From: Patulibacter americanus DSM 16676
Lineage (GTDB): Bacteria > Actinomycetota > Thermoleophilia > Solirubrobacterales > Solirubrobacteraceae
Assembly: GCF_000420025.1 (NCBI RefSeq)
Contig: NZ_ATUD01000017.1
Span: 1-64,000, forward strand
Direction of reading: 5' to 3'
DNA: 64,000 nucleotides
Shown here: positions 17,895 to 25,910 of the stretch, in pieces
Numbering within the stretch: the first letter of the stretch is position 1
How the letters are laid out: every line of letters begins with the position of its first letter
The notes under the pieces: generated by a model
The model's database searches: none
Told to the model about the DNA's origin: nothing
Seen by the model: only the letters and a program-made list of their open reading frames with translations
Translations under genes and position numbers: made by a program

Positions 17895-18698
17895 ATGCCG
17901 TTCGCCCCGCTGATCGCCGTCGTGATGATGGTGACCCTGCCGCTGGCCCTCCGGATCATGCGCGCGCGCCTGAAGGCGCAGGAGCGGCACGACCGGATCC
18001 GCATCGGCGCGCTCGTCAACCACACGGGCCTCGACACGGGCACGGGCTCCGTCTACTCCATCCAGACGGCGTCGATCACGACGCCCACGGAGCGGCTCGA
18101 CGAGATCTGGACGACGGAGCACCTCGAGCGCCTCGCGCGCTCCTACTGGCTCTACATGGAGAAGTTCTCGCTCGGCCTCGTGCGCGTGCACTACGACGCG
18201 CGCGGCCGCTACGTCTGCTTCCTCTCCAAGCGGCTCCCGCTGCTCGGGTTCAAGGAGCCGGAGTACGAGTTCGGCGAGCGGCTCGGCGTCGTGCGCTGGC
18301 CCATCGACCGCGGCCTGCTGATCTCGCGCAAGGGCCGGGGCCGCGGCTACCTCGAGATCGAGGTCCACCGCCGCGACGGCGTGGGCGAGGACGGCGACCC
18401 GATGAGCCGGGCGTACGTCGAGCTCGAGGTCTCGGGCTTCTACCCCACGATGTCGTCGGGCATCGCCTACTGGATCTACAAGCAGACCCAGTCGCGCTAC
18501 CACGTGCTCCTGGCCTACGGCTTCATCCGCTCGCTCGCGTCGGCGGACCTGGCGCCGTCCAAGATCGGCCGCTTCGCCCGCGTGTTCCAGGGCAGTGGCG
18601 AGGCCCCGCCGGAGAAGATCCCGCAGACGGGCACCCGCGAGCTGAGCGACGAGGGCGACCCCGAGGTCCTCGGCGAGCCGCGCGGCCCGCTCGGCTGA
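17895..18698 (+). CDS. Conserved-looking protein with N-terminal membrane anchor, function unknown
   Basis: A 267-residue protein I do not recognise. A single hydrophobic segment (about 5-22, FAPLIAVVMMVTLPLALRIM) is followed by a basic stretch, so the N-terminus is probably membrane-inserted with a large cytoplasmic domain. That domain is rich in aromatic and charged residues (YWLYMEKFSLGLVRVHYD, GRYVCFLSKRLPLLGF) and ends in a polar tail. No catalytic motif is evident. The ATG at 17895 begins the hydrophobic segment. It may be co-transcribed with the NAD(P)-binding gene 51 nt upstream and converges on glpX 21 nt downstream. Codon use is like its neighbours, so it is likely a real gene. Confidence 0.7.
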   Translation: MPFAPLIAVVMMVTLPLALRIMRARLKAQERHDRIRIGALVNHTGLDTGTGSVYSIQTASITTPTERLDEIWTTEHLERLARSYWLYMEKFSLGLVRVHYDARGRYVCFLSKRLPLLGFKEPEYEFGERLGVVRWPIDRGLLISRKGRGRGYLEIEVHRRDGVGEDGDPMSRAYVELEVSGFYPTMSSGIAYWIYKQTQSRYHVLLAYGFIRSLASADLAPSKIGRFARVFQGSGEAPPEKIPQTGTRELSDEGDPEVLGEPRGPLG

Positions 18699-18719
18699 GC
18701 GCGCCGCGGGCGCTGCGTC

Positions 18720-19709
18720 CTACGAGATGCCGTAGCCCGGCATGTCGACGAGCTTCAGGCGGCGGTGGCGCGCGTTCACGCGGCGGATCGTGTCGGAGCC
18801 GGCGCGCATGACGACGGACTCCGTCGTCGCGCCGCCGCCGGGCAGCCGGCGGACGCCCTGCAGCAGCTCGCCGTCCGTCACGCCGGTGGCGGAGAACAGG
18901 CACTGGTCCGCGTTGACCAGGGTGTCCTGCGTGAGCTGGGCGTCGAGGTCGTATCCGCCGGCGATGGCGGCCTTGCGCTCCGCGGCGTTGCGCGGGTAGA
19001 GGCGGCCGACGATCGCGCCGCCCAGGCACTTGATGGCGGCGGCGGAGATAACGCCCTCCGGCGTGCCCCCGATGCCCCACAGGAGGTCCACGGCGGACTC
19101 CTCCATGCACGCCAGCAGCGAGCCGGCGACGTCGCCGTCGGAGATCAGGCGGACCTTGCCGCCCGCGCTGCGGATCGCGTCGATCTGCTGCTCGTGGCGG
19201 GGCCGGTCCAGGACGACGGTCAGGACCTCGGAGACGTCCTTCTTGCGCCGCTCGGCGATGAGGCCGATCGTCTCGGTGACCGGGCGGTCGAGGTCCAGGA
19301 GGTCGGCGATGTCGCGGTCGCCGGCGAGCTTCTCCATGTAGACGCAGGGTCCCGGGTCGAACATCGACCCGCGCGGCGCGATCGCGATGACGGCGAGGGC
19401 GTTGGGCTGGCCCTTGGCGGTCAGCGTCGTGCCCTCGAGCGGGTCGACGGCGATGTCGACCTGGGGGCCCTCGCCGTTGCCGACGCTCTCGCCGTTGTAG
19501 AGCATCGGCGCCTCGTCCTTCTCGCCCTCGCCGATGACGACGACGCCGTCCATCGCCACGGTCTCGAGGACGTGGCGCATGCCGTCGACGGCGGCCTGGT
19601 CGGCGGCGATCTTGTCGCCGCGTCCGGCGAGACGGGACGCCGCGAGCGCGGCCGCCTCCGTCGTGCGGACGAGCTCCATGGCGAGGGTGCGGTCAGGCGT
19701 GGTGGTCAT
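18720..19709 (-). CDS. glpX: Class II fructose-1,6-bisphosphatase
   Basis: A 329-residue GlpX-type metal-dependent phosphatase removing the C1 phosphate from fructose 1,6-bisphosphate in gluconeogenesis; it is the normal FBPase of actinobacteria. Landmarks: EAAALAASRLAGRGDKIAADQAAVDGMR, the metal-binding GVVVIGEGEKDEAPML, DIAVDPLEGTTLTAKGQPNALAVIAIA, ISDGDVAGSLL and GIGGTPEGVISAAAIKCLGG. The ATG at 19709 gives the normal N-terminus. Its opposite enzyme, the PPi-type phosphofructokinase, is 14 kb away. A reversible PPi enzyme would partly duplicate this activity. Confidence 0.95.
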   Translation of the reverse strand: MTTTPDRTLAMELVRTTEAAALAASRLAGRGDKIAADQAAVDGMRHVLETVAMDGVVVIGEGEKDEAPMLYNGESVGNGEGPQVDIAVDPLEGTTLTAKGQPNALAVIAIAPRGSMFDPGPCVYMEKLAGDRDIADLLDLDRPVTETIGLIAERRKKDVSEVLTVVLDRPRHEQQIDAIRSAGGKVRLISDGDVAGSLLACMEESAVDLLWGIGGTPEGVISAAAIKCLGGAIVGRLYPRNAAERKAAIAGGYDLDAQLTQDTLVNADQCLFSATGVTDGELLQGVRRLPGGGATTESVVMRAGSDTIRRVNARHRRLKLVDMPGYGIS

Positions 19710-19844
19710 GCTCTCGGATGCTCGGGAGTTGGACGAGGCACGCTCGGCGCGCCTGCGCGGGCCGGGGCGATGCGTGGCCGGGAGCTTATGGCGCGCCGCC
19801 CGAGGGCGCGCGCCGCGCGGATGCCGCGCGGCGCGGGCTGCGGC

Positions 19845-20666
19845 TCAGCGCATCGCCGGGGCGTTGCCCGGCGTCTTGAGCCGCGGGAGGTCGTCGCGCT
19901 GCAGGAAGGTGACGGCGCCGACGCCGTCGAGTCCGACCTCGTCCGCCACGTTCTTCGTCAGGTCGAGCGAGGCGCCGTTGGCGAACGGGCCGCGGTCGAT
20001 CACGGGCGCGACCACGGAGCGGCCGCCCATCCGGACCTCGACCTGCGTGCCACACGGCAGGGTGCGGTGCGCGATGCCGACCGTGTCCTTCTGCAGCTTC
20101 AGGCCGCAGGCGGTCTTCCGGCCGTAGAAGCCCGGGCCGTACCAGGTGGCCTTCGCGCGGCCGAGGACGGCGATCGTCACGGTCTCGGAGGTCGCGGCGG
20201 CGGTGCGGGAGCCGGCCTTCGCGGCCTTCTCGTCGTCGAGCACGACGCGCAGCTCGTGGACCCGGGCGGCGCTCGTCTTCCAGGTGGAGGAGAAGCTGCC
20301 GGTGCTGCGGACCTTCGTGGTCAGCGCGCGCGCCCAGCGACCGCCGGGCGTGCGTCGCTGGACCTGCACCGTGCGGCCGGCGAGGTCGGCCCGGAACGTC
20401 CCGGCGACCTTGACGGGGCGCCCGGGCTTGGACGACGGCGACGCCGTCCAGGTGCCGGCACCGGCGAGCTCGGCGCTCGCGGTCGTCGGAGCGCCGGCCT
20501 CGGCGACGGGCGCGGGGTCGGCGGCGGGCGGCGCCGCGGGGGCGGCCGCGGCGGGCGGGGCGACGCCACCGGTCGGGGCGTCCGCCGCACGGGCGGCAGC
20601 GGGCATGGCGAGAAGCGTCAGCAGGCCGAGAGCGGCCGTGCGACGCACGGTCAAGTGTGCGGTCAC
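19845..20666 (-). CDS. Exported RlpA-like double-psi beta-barrel protein
   Basis: A 273-residue exported protein. The start is GTG 20666, giving a clear signal peptide (basic residues, TAALGLLTLLAMP, cut near ARA-AD). An Ala/Pro-rich spacer follows, then a beta-rich region (about 70-185) with EAGAPTTASAELAGAGTWTASP and VAGTFRADLAGRTVQVQRRTPGG-type repeats that look like cell-surface Ig-like modules. The C-terminal RlpA-like DPBB domain (about 185-270) contains ATWYGPGFYGRKTACG, LPCGTQVEVRMGG and PVIDRGPFANGASLDLT. RlpA-family domains bind or cleave peptidoglycan glycan strands; lytic activity needs an Asp that is present in VIDRGPF. It probably remodels the wall. Confidence 0.85.
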   Translation of the reverse strand: MTAHLTVRRTAALGLLTLLAMPAAARAADAPTGGVAPPAAAAPAAPPAADPAPVAEAGAPTTASAELAGAGTWTASPSSKPGRPVKVAGTFRADLAGRTVQVQRRTPGGRWARALTTKVRSTGSFSSTWKTSAARVHELRVVLDDEKAAKAGSRTAAATSETVTIAVLGRAKATWYGPGFYGRKTACGLKLQKDTVGIAHRTLPCGTQVEVRMGGRSVVAPVIDRGPFANGASLDLTKNVADEVGLDGVGAVTFLQRDDLPRLKTPGNAPAMR

Positions 20667-21240
20667 GTCATCCAGTTGGTCTCGTTCCGTGCCTACGGGG
20701 TGAGCTGTCGGGCTCGCGCTGAACGAGTGCGCTACGGACCACAACCGGTCCGATTCGCCCCGACGACCGGCCTTCTCAGGCGGGTCGCGGTGGGTCCCCC
20801 GTTCCGGATCGATCAGGTCGGTCCGGACTCGGCGACGAGGAGTATGGCAGACGTTCGCCGGGGGTCATAACGCGGGGTGGAACCCGCGTGCCGACGGGGG
20901 CTCGGAGGAGGGGTGAGGGCGGGCCGGTCGACGGCGAGGCGGCGCGACGGGAGGCGTGGCGGGCGGCGTGGCGGGGGGCGTGGCGGGCGGCACGACGGGT
21001 GGCGTGGCGGGGCACGACGGGTGGCGTGGCGGGGCACGACGGGTGGCGTGGTGGGCGGCACGACGGGTGGCGTGGCGGGCGGGCGCCCGGCCGGGCCGGC
21101 GATGTACGTCTCGCGGGGCGGTCCCGGACGATTCGTGCATCGTGGGGGCCAGGGACCGACGACGTACGAATCGGCCCGGCCGGCCACGCCGAGACCTCCA
21201 TCGGCGTGTCGGGGTTGCGGAGCGGCGCGCCGCCGGAGGC
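20667..21240. other. 574-bp non-coding stretch with GC-rich repeats
   Basis: I see no credible gene here. The open frames on both strands are Arg/Pro/Thr-rich products of the repeats. It holds a perfect 6-bp-stem hairpin (CGCGGG 20871-20876, CCCGCG 20883-20888), the degenerate ggcgtggcggg array and the 22-bp tandem repeats listed separately, and it ends at the stop of the basic protein gene. Confidence 0.6.
20949..21082. repeat. GC-rich tandem repeat (22-24 bp units)
   Basis: A unit beginning CACGACGGGTGGCGTGGCGG recurs at 20991, 21013, 21035 and 21059 (periods 22, 22 and 24 bp). It is preceded by degenerate copies of GGCGTGGCGGG from 20949. The unit lengths are not multiples of three throughout, so the repeat shifts frame and is unlikely to be translated. 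Confidence 0.8.
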
Positions 21241-21885
21241 CTACCGGCGGACGATCCGACCCAAGACGCCCCGCACGAGGCGCTCGCCGCCGTGGACCGC
21301 GCCGCCCACGAGCCCCGGCAGGCCTCCGCCGCCGTCCTTCGCGCCGTCCTCCGTCCGCGGCGTCGCCCACCCCGAGCGGGGCGCAGGCGGGACGGGCGGC
21401 GAGTCGGGAGCCGGGCCGCGCCGGACGCTGCGGTTGGCCGACGGCCGGGCGGCTTCGACCTTTGCGCGGCCGGGCTTCGTTCCGCCGGCCTTGGTGGTCG
21501 CGGCCTTGGTGCCACCGCCCTTCGCCGCGCTGGCCTTCGCCGCGGCGGCCTTCGTCCCGCTCTTCGTGCCGCCGGCCTTGGGTGTGGCGGCCTTCGACCC
21601 GTCGGCTTTCGTCCCGCCGGTCTTGCCCGTGGCGGCTCGGGTCTTCGCCGCCCCGGTCGCGCCGGCGGCCTTGCGGTCGCGGGCCGTCGTGCCGGTCGTC
21701 CGGGCCCCGTCGGCCTGCGCCTCGCCGGTCGCGTCGGCCTGGGCGCGCGGGGGGTTGGGCTCGTCGACCGCCACGGGGTCGGAGGGGACGGCGGCCCGGC
21801 GGGTGCTGCGGCGTCCCGGGCGGGTGGCGGGCAGGTTGCCCAGCACGCCGTCGGCCCCTGCGTGGTCCTGCGGATCGTCGGCCAT
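21241..21885 (-). CDS. Lys/Ala/Thr-rich basic protein, histone-H1-like
   Basis: A 214-residue protein of low complexity. Residues about 60-150 are made of repeated short Lys-Ala-Thr-Gly units (KAAGATGAAKTRAATGK, GGTKSGTKAAAAKASAAKG, TKAGGTKPGRAK) like eukaryotic H1 tails and bacterial H1-like or Hup/Lsr2-extension proteins. The C-terminus (GLPGLVGGAVHGGERLVRGVLGRIVRR) could form an amphipathic helix. The N-terminal 60 residues are polar. A role in nucleoid binding is inference from composition only; a phasin-like granule protein is another possibility. The ATG at 21885 is the first of the frame and no ribosome binding site is evident. It is divergent from the rpoD region. Confidence 0.62.
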   Translation of the reverse strand: MADDPQDHAGADGVLGNLPATRPGRRSTRRAAVPSDPVAVDEPNPPRAQADATGEAQADGARTTGTTARDRKAAGATGAAKTRAATGKTGGTKADGSKAATPKAGGTKSGTKAAAAKASAAKGGGTKAATTKAGGTKPGRAKVEAARPSANRSVRRGPAPDSPPVPPAPRSGWATPRTEDGAKDGGGGLPGLVGGAVHGGERLVRGVLGRIVRR

Positions 21886-22053
21886 CGTGGGAGGATGGTG
21901 GCGTACGCGGGCTCGGAACGCATCCTTCGCGTGCGATGGGGCACACGACGGCCCTTTCCGGCGCTTTTCGGCGTCGACGGGTGCACCTTTTCGGCCCCGG
22001 CGGTGTATTGGAACCTGACGTCGCTGCGACGCCCGGACGAATCCCCTTCACGC

Positions 22054-22084
22054 GCGGGATCCGTCCGGCGAACCGTGGTAGACT
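22054..22084 (+). promoter_or_regulatory. Candidate rpoD promoter
   Basis: TAGACT (22079-22084) is a -10 box of the form used by neighbours, with a TTCACG about 19 bp upstream as a weak -35. Transcription would start near 22091, leaving a leader of about 118 nt before the rpoD ATG, unlike the leaderless genes. Confidence 0.45.
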
Positions 22085-22164
22085 GCGAGAAGTCTGTCGG
22101 TAGCCTGGGCCGCTTGCGCCAATCACTCGATCTGGCCGACGCACTCCTCTTCTCTTATGTATTT

Positions 22165-22188
22165 GCTCCGCCGCTCGCCCGGCGGAGC
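22165..22188 (+). other. Perfect 9-bp hairpin in the rpoD 5' leader
   Basis: GCTCCGCCG (22165-22173), loop CTCGCC, CGGCGGAGC (22180-22188). The hairpin ends 20 nt before the ATG, and no Shine-Dalgarno sequence lies in the remaining interval. It follows an AT-rich patch rare in this DNA, so it could influence translation or mRNA stability. Confidence 0.6.
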
Positions 22189-22208
22189 GCCGATGGGACG
22201 CCTCATAT

Positions 22209-23309
22209 ATGTCTGCCGTTGAACTCCAGGAACTCGAAGAGGTCAAGACGCTGGTCCACCGGGGCCAGACGCTCGGGGTGCTCACGCACGCCGAGGTGAA
22301 GAAGGCGATCGCCGAGCTCGACTTCGACGACTCCGACGTCGAGGAACTGAACACGTACCTCGAGAAGGTCGAGATCGAGCTCGTCGACGAGATCGATCCC
22401 GCCCAGGCCGACCAGGTCGAGCGGGCGCCGGAGAAGCGCACGCGCAAGAAGCGCGTCGCCACGCCGCTGGACCTCCGCCCCGACATGACGACGGACAGCC
22501 TCCAGCTGTTCCTCAAGGACATCGGCAAGGTCCGCCTGCTGACGGCCGCCGAGGAGGTCGACCTCGCCAAGCGCATCGAGCGCGGCGACCTCGACGCGAA
22601 GCAGAAGATGGTCGAGTCCAACCTGCGACTCGTCGTCTCGATCGCCAAGAACTACCGCAACCAGGGCCTGCCCTTCCTGGATCTCATCCAGGAGGGCACG
22701 CTCGGCCTCGTCCGTGCGGCGGAGAAGTTCGACTACCGCAAGGGCTTCAAGTTCTCCACGTACGCCACGTGGTGGATCCGTCAGGCGATCGCGCGCGCCC
22801 TGGCCGACAAGGCCCGGACGATCCGCATCCCGGTCCACGTCGTCGAGAAGCTGAACAAGATCGGCCGCGCCGAGCGCAAGCTCGTCACGGAGCTGGGCCG
22901 CGAGCCCACCCCGGAGGAGATCGCCGAGGTCACCGGCATCGACCCGGAGGAGGTCGAGTCGATCAAGCGCTCCGCCCAGGCCCCGGTGTCGCTCGAGAAG
23001 CCGGTCGGTGACGAGGAGGAGTCCGAGTTCGGCCAGTTCATCGCTGACGAGCGCGCGGAGTCCCCGTACGAGCGCGCGGCGGAGATCCTGACGAAGGAGC
23101 ACCTCCGTGAGGCGCTCGAGAACCTGAGCTACCGCGAGCGGCGCGTCCTCGAGCTCCGCTACGGCCTCGGCGGCGAGAAGCCCTGCACGCTCGACGAGGT
23201 GGGTCACCGCTTCAACGTCACGCGTGAGCGCATCCGCCAGATCGAGAACCAGTCGCTGAAGAAGCTGCAGTCCCTCGCGGAGGCCCAGAAGCTCCGCGAC
23301 GTCGCCTAG
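22209..23309 (+). CDS. rpoD: Principal RNA polymerase sigma factor (sigma-70, RpoD/SigA)
   Basis: A 366-residue group 1/2 sigma factor. It has a short acidic region 1.1-like N-terminus ([19 protein letters not shown]), a linker with KRTRKKR, region 1.2 ([21 protein letters not shown]), region 2 with [26 protein letters not shown] and the -10 reading [15 protein letters not shown], region 3, and region 4.2 ([22 protein letters not shown]). These are all primary-sigma features, and the strict consensus suggests it is the housekeeping factor that reads the TANNNT promoters seen across the window. The ATG at 22209 begins the conserved region; its leader contains a hairpin and no obvious ribosome binding site. 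Confidence 0.95.
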   Translation: MSAVELQELEEVKTLVHRGQTLGVLTHAEVKKAIAELDFDDSDVEELNTYLEKVEIELVDEIDPAQADQVERAPEKRTRKKRVATPLDLRPDMTTDSLQLFLKDIGKVRLLTAAEEVDLAKRIERGDLDAKQKMVESNLRLVVSIAKNYRNQGLPFLDLIQEGTLGLVRAAEKFDYRKGFKFSTYATWWIRQAIARALADKARTIRIPVHVVEKLNKIGRAERKLVTELGREPTPEEIAEVTGIDPEEVESIKRSAQAPVSLEKPVGDEEESEFGQFIADERAESPYERAAEILTKEHLREALENLSYRERRVLELRYGLGGEKPCTLDEVGHRFNVTRERIRQIENQSLKKLQSLAEAQKLRDVA

Positions 23310-23351
23310 CGAGCACGCCTCAGGCGTCCGCGGGCGCGTCGCATCTCGGCC

Positions 23352-23396
23352 CGGACGGGGCTCGGCAGTACTGGCGTACAGCTCTCGCCCCGTCCG
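23352..23396 (+). other. Structured element in the rpoD 3' region
   Basis: CGGACGGGG (23352-23360) pairs perfectly with CCCCGTCCG (23388-23396) around a 27-nt loop that itself holds GTAC-TGGC-GTAC. It may be a processed 3'-end RNA or the first of two terminators. No known RNA family was recognised. Confidence 0.4.
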
Positions 23397-23458
23397 AACC
23401 GACCTGCTCGACCCGCGAACACCTGCGACGCACTCGCGGGTGGTCGGGATTCGACACG

Positions 23459-23480
23459 AAGGGCGCCGTGAGGCGCCCTT
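23459..23480 (+). terminator. rpoD terminator
   Basis: AAGGGCGCC (23459-23467), loop GTGA, GGCGCCCTT (23472-23480), followed by a short C/T-rich stretch. A perfect 9-bp stem 150 nt after the rpoD stop and before the next promoter. Confidence 0.72.
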
Positions 23481-23526
23481 CGGCGTTCCCGGGTGGACAC
23501 GCCCGTGGGGGCCGTGCTTCATTCGG

Positions 23527-23532
23527 TAAAGT
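23527..23532 (+). promoter_or_regulatory. -10 box of HxlR-type gene, leaderless
   Basis: TAAAGT ends 7 nt before the ATG at 23540; no ribosome binding site intervenes. This supports the 23540 start over the upstream in-frame start at 23468, which would begin inside the terminator. Confidence 0.5.
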
Positions 23533-23539
23533 GTTGGCC

Positions 23540-23902
23540 ATGGCTGTGGATCCGACCTGCCCGGTGTGCCGCACCGCCGACATCGTCTGCGGCAAGTGGA
23601 CGCTGCTGCTCGTCCGCGACCTCGCGGAGGGCAACACGCGGTTCTGCGAGCTCGAGCGCTCCCTGGCCGGGATCAGCCCCCGGACGCTGTCCCTGCGGCT
23701 GCGCGGGCTCGAGGAGGAGGGCATCGTGGAACGGCAGACGTTCTCCGAGGTGCCGCCGCGCGTGGAGTACGCGCTCACCGCCAAGGGGCAGGCCCTGCTC
23801 CCGATCATCGAGGGCATGCGCGCCTACGGCACGCAGTGGCTCGGTGACGCGTGCGCCGACGACGACGGAGCCGACCGGCCCGTCGCGACCGTCGCCGGCT
23901 GA
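23540..23902 (+). CDS. HxlR family winged-helix transcriptional regulator
   Basis: A 120-residue regulator of the HxlR family (MarR-like winged helix; members respond to aldehydes, hydroperoxides or quinones and may use a conserved N-terminal Cys). The signature is clear: CPVCRTADIVCGKWTLLLVRDL, RFCELERSLAGISPRTLSLRLRGLEEEGIVERQ and VEYALTAKGQALLPIIEGMRAYG. It has three cysteines before the helix-turn-helix (CPVC and C at DIVCGKW), so redox or metal sensing is plausible. The effector and targets are unknown; no adjacent target is obvious, as the next gene encodes a cell-wall amidase. Confidence 0.9.
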   Translation: MAVDPTCPVCRTADIVCGKWTLLLVRDLAEGNTRFCELERSLAGISPRTLSLRLRGLEEEGIVERQTFSEVPPRVEYALTAKGQALLPIIEGMRAYGTQWLGDACADDDGADRPVATVAG

Positions 23903-24048
23903 CGCCCAGCGGGGCCCCAGCGACGCCGCGCTCCGACCGCGGATCGGGGCCCGCGATGCCCGGTCCGGAGAATGAGCGGCGGGTTGCAGGCGTTGCGGAT
24001 TCGTCCTCGGACCGGAACTCTGGGGCGAGTCCCCGGTTGGGACCTTCG

Positions 24049-25788
24049 ATGCCGTACGTCCCGAGCCCCCACGACCGCCCCGACGCGACCGACGGTGCCC
24101 CCGCGCCCGGCGCGGGGCTGACGCGTCGACGCGTCGTGCACGCCGGCGCCGCCGTCGGCGCCGCGGCGGTCCTCGGCAGCGCCGTCCCGGCCGCCGCGAC
24201 CGCCTCCGGTCGGACCGGACGCCTCACCGTCCGCCGCGCCGCGCTCACCCCCGGCAGCACCACGGGGCCGCTGCGCGCGCCGCACCGCTTCGATCTGCTG
24301 GGCGCCCCCGTCGACGTGCTCCACGGGGCCGGGCTGCAGATCCGCGCCCGCGCCGCCCGCGGCCGCTGGAGCGCGTGGCAGTCGCTCTCGGGCCACGACG
24401 GGCACGCCCCGGACGGGCGCCGGTCGCGCATGTGCGATCCGCTCTGGTTCGGCGACGTCGACGAGGTCGAGCTGCGGGCCCGCCGCCGCCCGGCACGCGA
24501 CGTGCGGCTGGACCTCGTGGCCGTCGACCCCGCGGCCAAGCGCGCCGCGGGTCGTGCGTCATCCCGCGCCGTCGCCCGGGGCGGGGCCGATCTGCGCCCC
24601 GCGGCGACCCGCGCCGCCGGACGGGCCTCCACCACGCGCGCCGCTCCGACGATCATCCCGCGCACCGCGTGGGCCGCCGGGCTGACCCCGAAGGGGACCC
24701 CGGACTTCGGACAGGTGCAGGTCGCCTTCGTCCACCACACCGTCAACGGCAACACGTATTCCCAGGAGGAGAGCGCCGGCATCGTCCGGGCGATCTTCGA
24801 CTACCACGTGCGGTCCAACGGCTGGAACGACATCGGCTACAACTTCCTCGTCGACCGCTTCGGGCAGATCTTCGAGGGGCGCGCGGGCGGCATCGACCAG
24901 GCCGTCATCGGCGCCCAGGCCGTCGGCTGGAACAGCGTCTCGACGGGCATCGCGATCATCGGCACGTTCGAGAACACGCCCGCTCCGGAGCCCGCGCTGC
25001 GCGCCGTCGCGTCGATCATCGGGTGGAAGCTGCCCCTCCACGGCGTGCCCACGGCGGGCACCGTCTCCCTCGTCTCGTCCGGCGGCTCCGGCAACCGCTG
25101 GAAGTCCGGCGCGACCGTCGCCATGAACCGCATCAGCGGCCACCAGGACGGGTGCTCCACGGACTGCCCGGGCGCCAGCCTCTACGGACAGCTGCCGGCG
25201 CTGCGCTCCCGCGTAGGCACCGTCGAGCCCGCGCCCGTCGCGACCGCCGGCCTGCAGATCGAGGAGCCCGACTTCGCCGTGAAGTACGGCGAGACGACGA
25301 CGGTCACGGGTCGCGTCGAGGGCGCGACCGTCGCCGGCGTCACCGTCGTGCTCGACAAGCGCTCGCCCACCGGCAAGTGGGTCCCCTTGGCCCAGACGAC
25401 GACCGACGGGTCCGGCGCATGGTCCGTCGGCTTCCCGCTGCGCAGCGCGACCGCCGTCCGCGCCCGGACCGAGGCCGTCACGTCCACGGCGGTGACGCCG
25501 GCGCTCGACCCGGGCCTCGAGGTCACCCCGCCGACCGGCCGCACACGCGCCGGGGGCACGCTGCTCGTCCGGGGCCGGGCGCGCGGGGTGAGGGAGGCGA
25601 AGATCGTCCTGCGCCGGAAGGTCCGCGGCCGGTACGTCGTCGTGGCGAGCAAGACCGTCCGGGTGAAGAACGGCCGGTTCAGCGGTCGCCTGCCCGTGCG
25701 GCGCGCCGGGATGCACAACGTCTCGGTGCAGGCGACGTCGGGCGGCCGCAACTACCGCTCCGCGTCGCGCTTCACCCGCGCCCGCTAG
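24049..25788 (+). CDS. Tat-exported N-acetylmuramoyl-L-alanine amidase (PGRP/amidase_2)
   Basis: A 579-residue secreted wall hydrolase. The N-terminus carries a Tat-type signal (LTRRRVVHAGAAVGAAAVLG, Arg26-28) cut near residue 52. The amidase_2/PGRP zinc domain lies at about 205-390. Zinc ligands are expected at VAFVHHTVNGN, ISGHQDGCSTDCPG (His and Cys) and the preceding Tyr region, with FDYHVRSNGWNDIGYNFLVD and GWNSVSTGIAIIGT as family marks. It cleaves the amide between MurNAc and L-Ala. The C-terminal 180 residues form two beta-sandwich modules (GETTTVTGRVEGATV, GTLLVRGRARGV) suited to wall binding. The ATG at 24049 is chosen because the signal peptide starts there. The long N-terminal spacer is unusual but seen in actinobacteria. 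Confidence 0.9.
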   Translation: MPYVPSPHDRPDATDGAPAPGAGLTRRRVVHAGAAVGAAAVLGSAVPAAATASGRTGRLTVRRAALTPGSTTGPLRAPHRFDLLGAPVDVLHGAGLQIRARAARGRWSAWQSLSGHDGHAPDGRRSRMCDPLWFGDVDEVELRARRRPARDVRLDLVAVDPAAKRAAGRASSRAVARGGADLRPAATRAAGRASTTRAAPTIIPRTAWAAGLTPKGTPDFGQVQVAFVHHTVNGNTYSQEESAGIVRAIFDYHVRSNGWNDIGYNFLVDRFGQIFEGRAGGIDQAVIGAQAVGWNSVSTGIAIIGTFENTPAPEPALRAVASIIGWKLPLHGVPTAGTVSLVSSGGSGNRWKSGATVAMNRISGHQDGCSTDCPGASLYGQLPALRSRVGTVEPAPVATAGLQIEEPDFAVKYGETTTVTGRVEGATVAGVTVVLDKRSPTGKWVPLAQTTTDGSGAWSVGFPLRSATAVRARTEAVTSTAVTPALDPGLEVTPPTGRTRAGGTLLVRGRARGVREAKIVLRRKVRGRYVVVASKTVRVKNGRFSGRLPVRRAGMHNVSVQATSGGRNYRSASRFTRAR

Positions 25789-25910
25789 CGCCGTCGGTCC
25801 TCGGCCCGCCCGCTCCCCCGTCGCTCGGCCGCCCACGGCGTGCTCGGCCGCTCACGGGTCGCCGGGCGGCGCCGGCGGCCACGCGGTCCTCGCCGCCGGA
25901 CGTCGTCGTC

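Larger units (their letters stand above)
21886..22208. other. Divergent intergenic region upstream of rpoD
   Basis: This 323-bp region carries the rpoD promoter and its long 5' leader (see separate entries) and probably the promoter of the divergent basic-protein gene. I see no further gene in it. Confidence 0.6.

Noticed and set aside
20949..21082. GC-rich repeats as a possible CRISPR array or a repeat-coded surface protein
   Set aside because: Units are contiguous with no spacers, of 22-24 bp, and shift reading frame between copies, so neither a CRISPR array nor a coding repeat fits.
20776..21201. Open frame on the - strand across the repeats, 141 codons
   Set aside because: Composition is Pro/Arg/His-rich and follows the repeat; no ribosome binding site, -10 box or homology-like motif.
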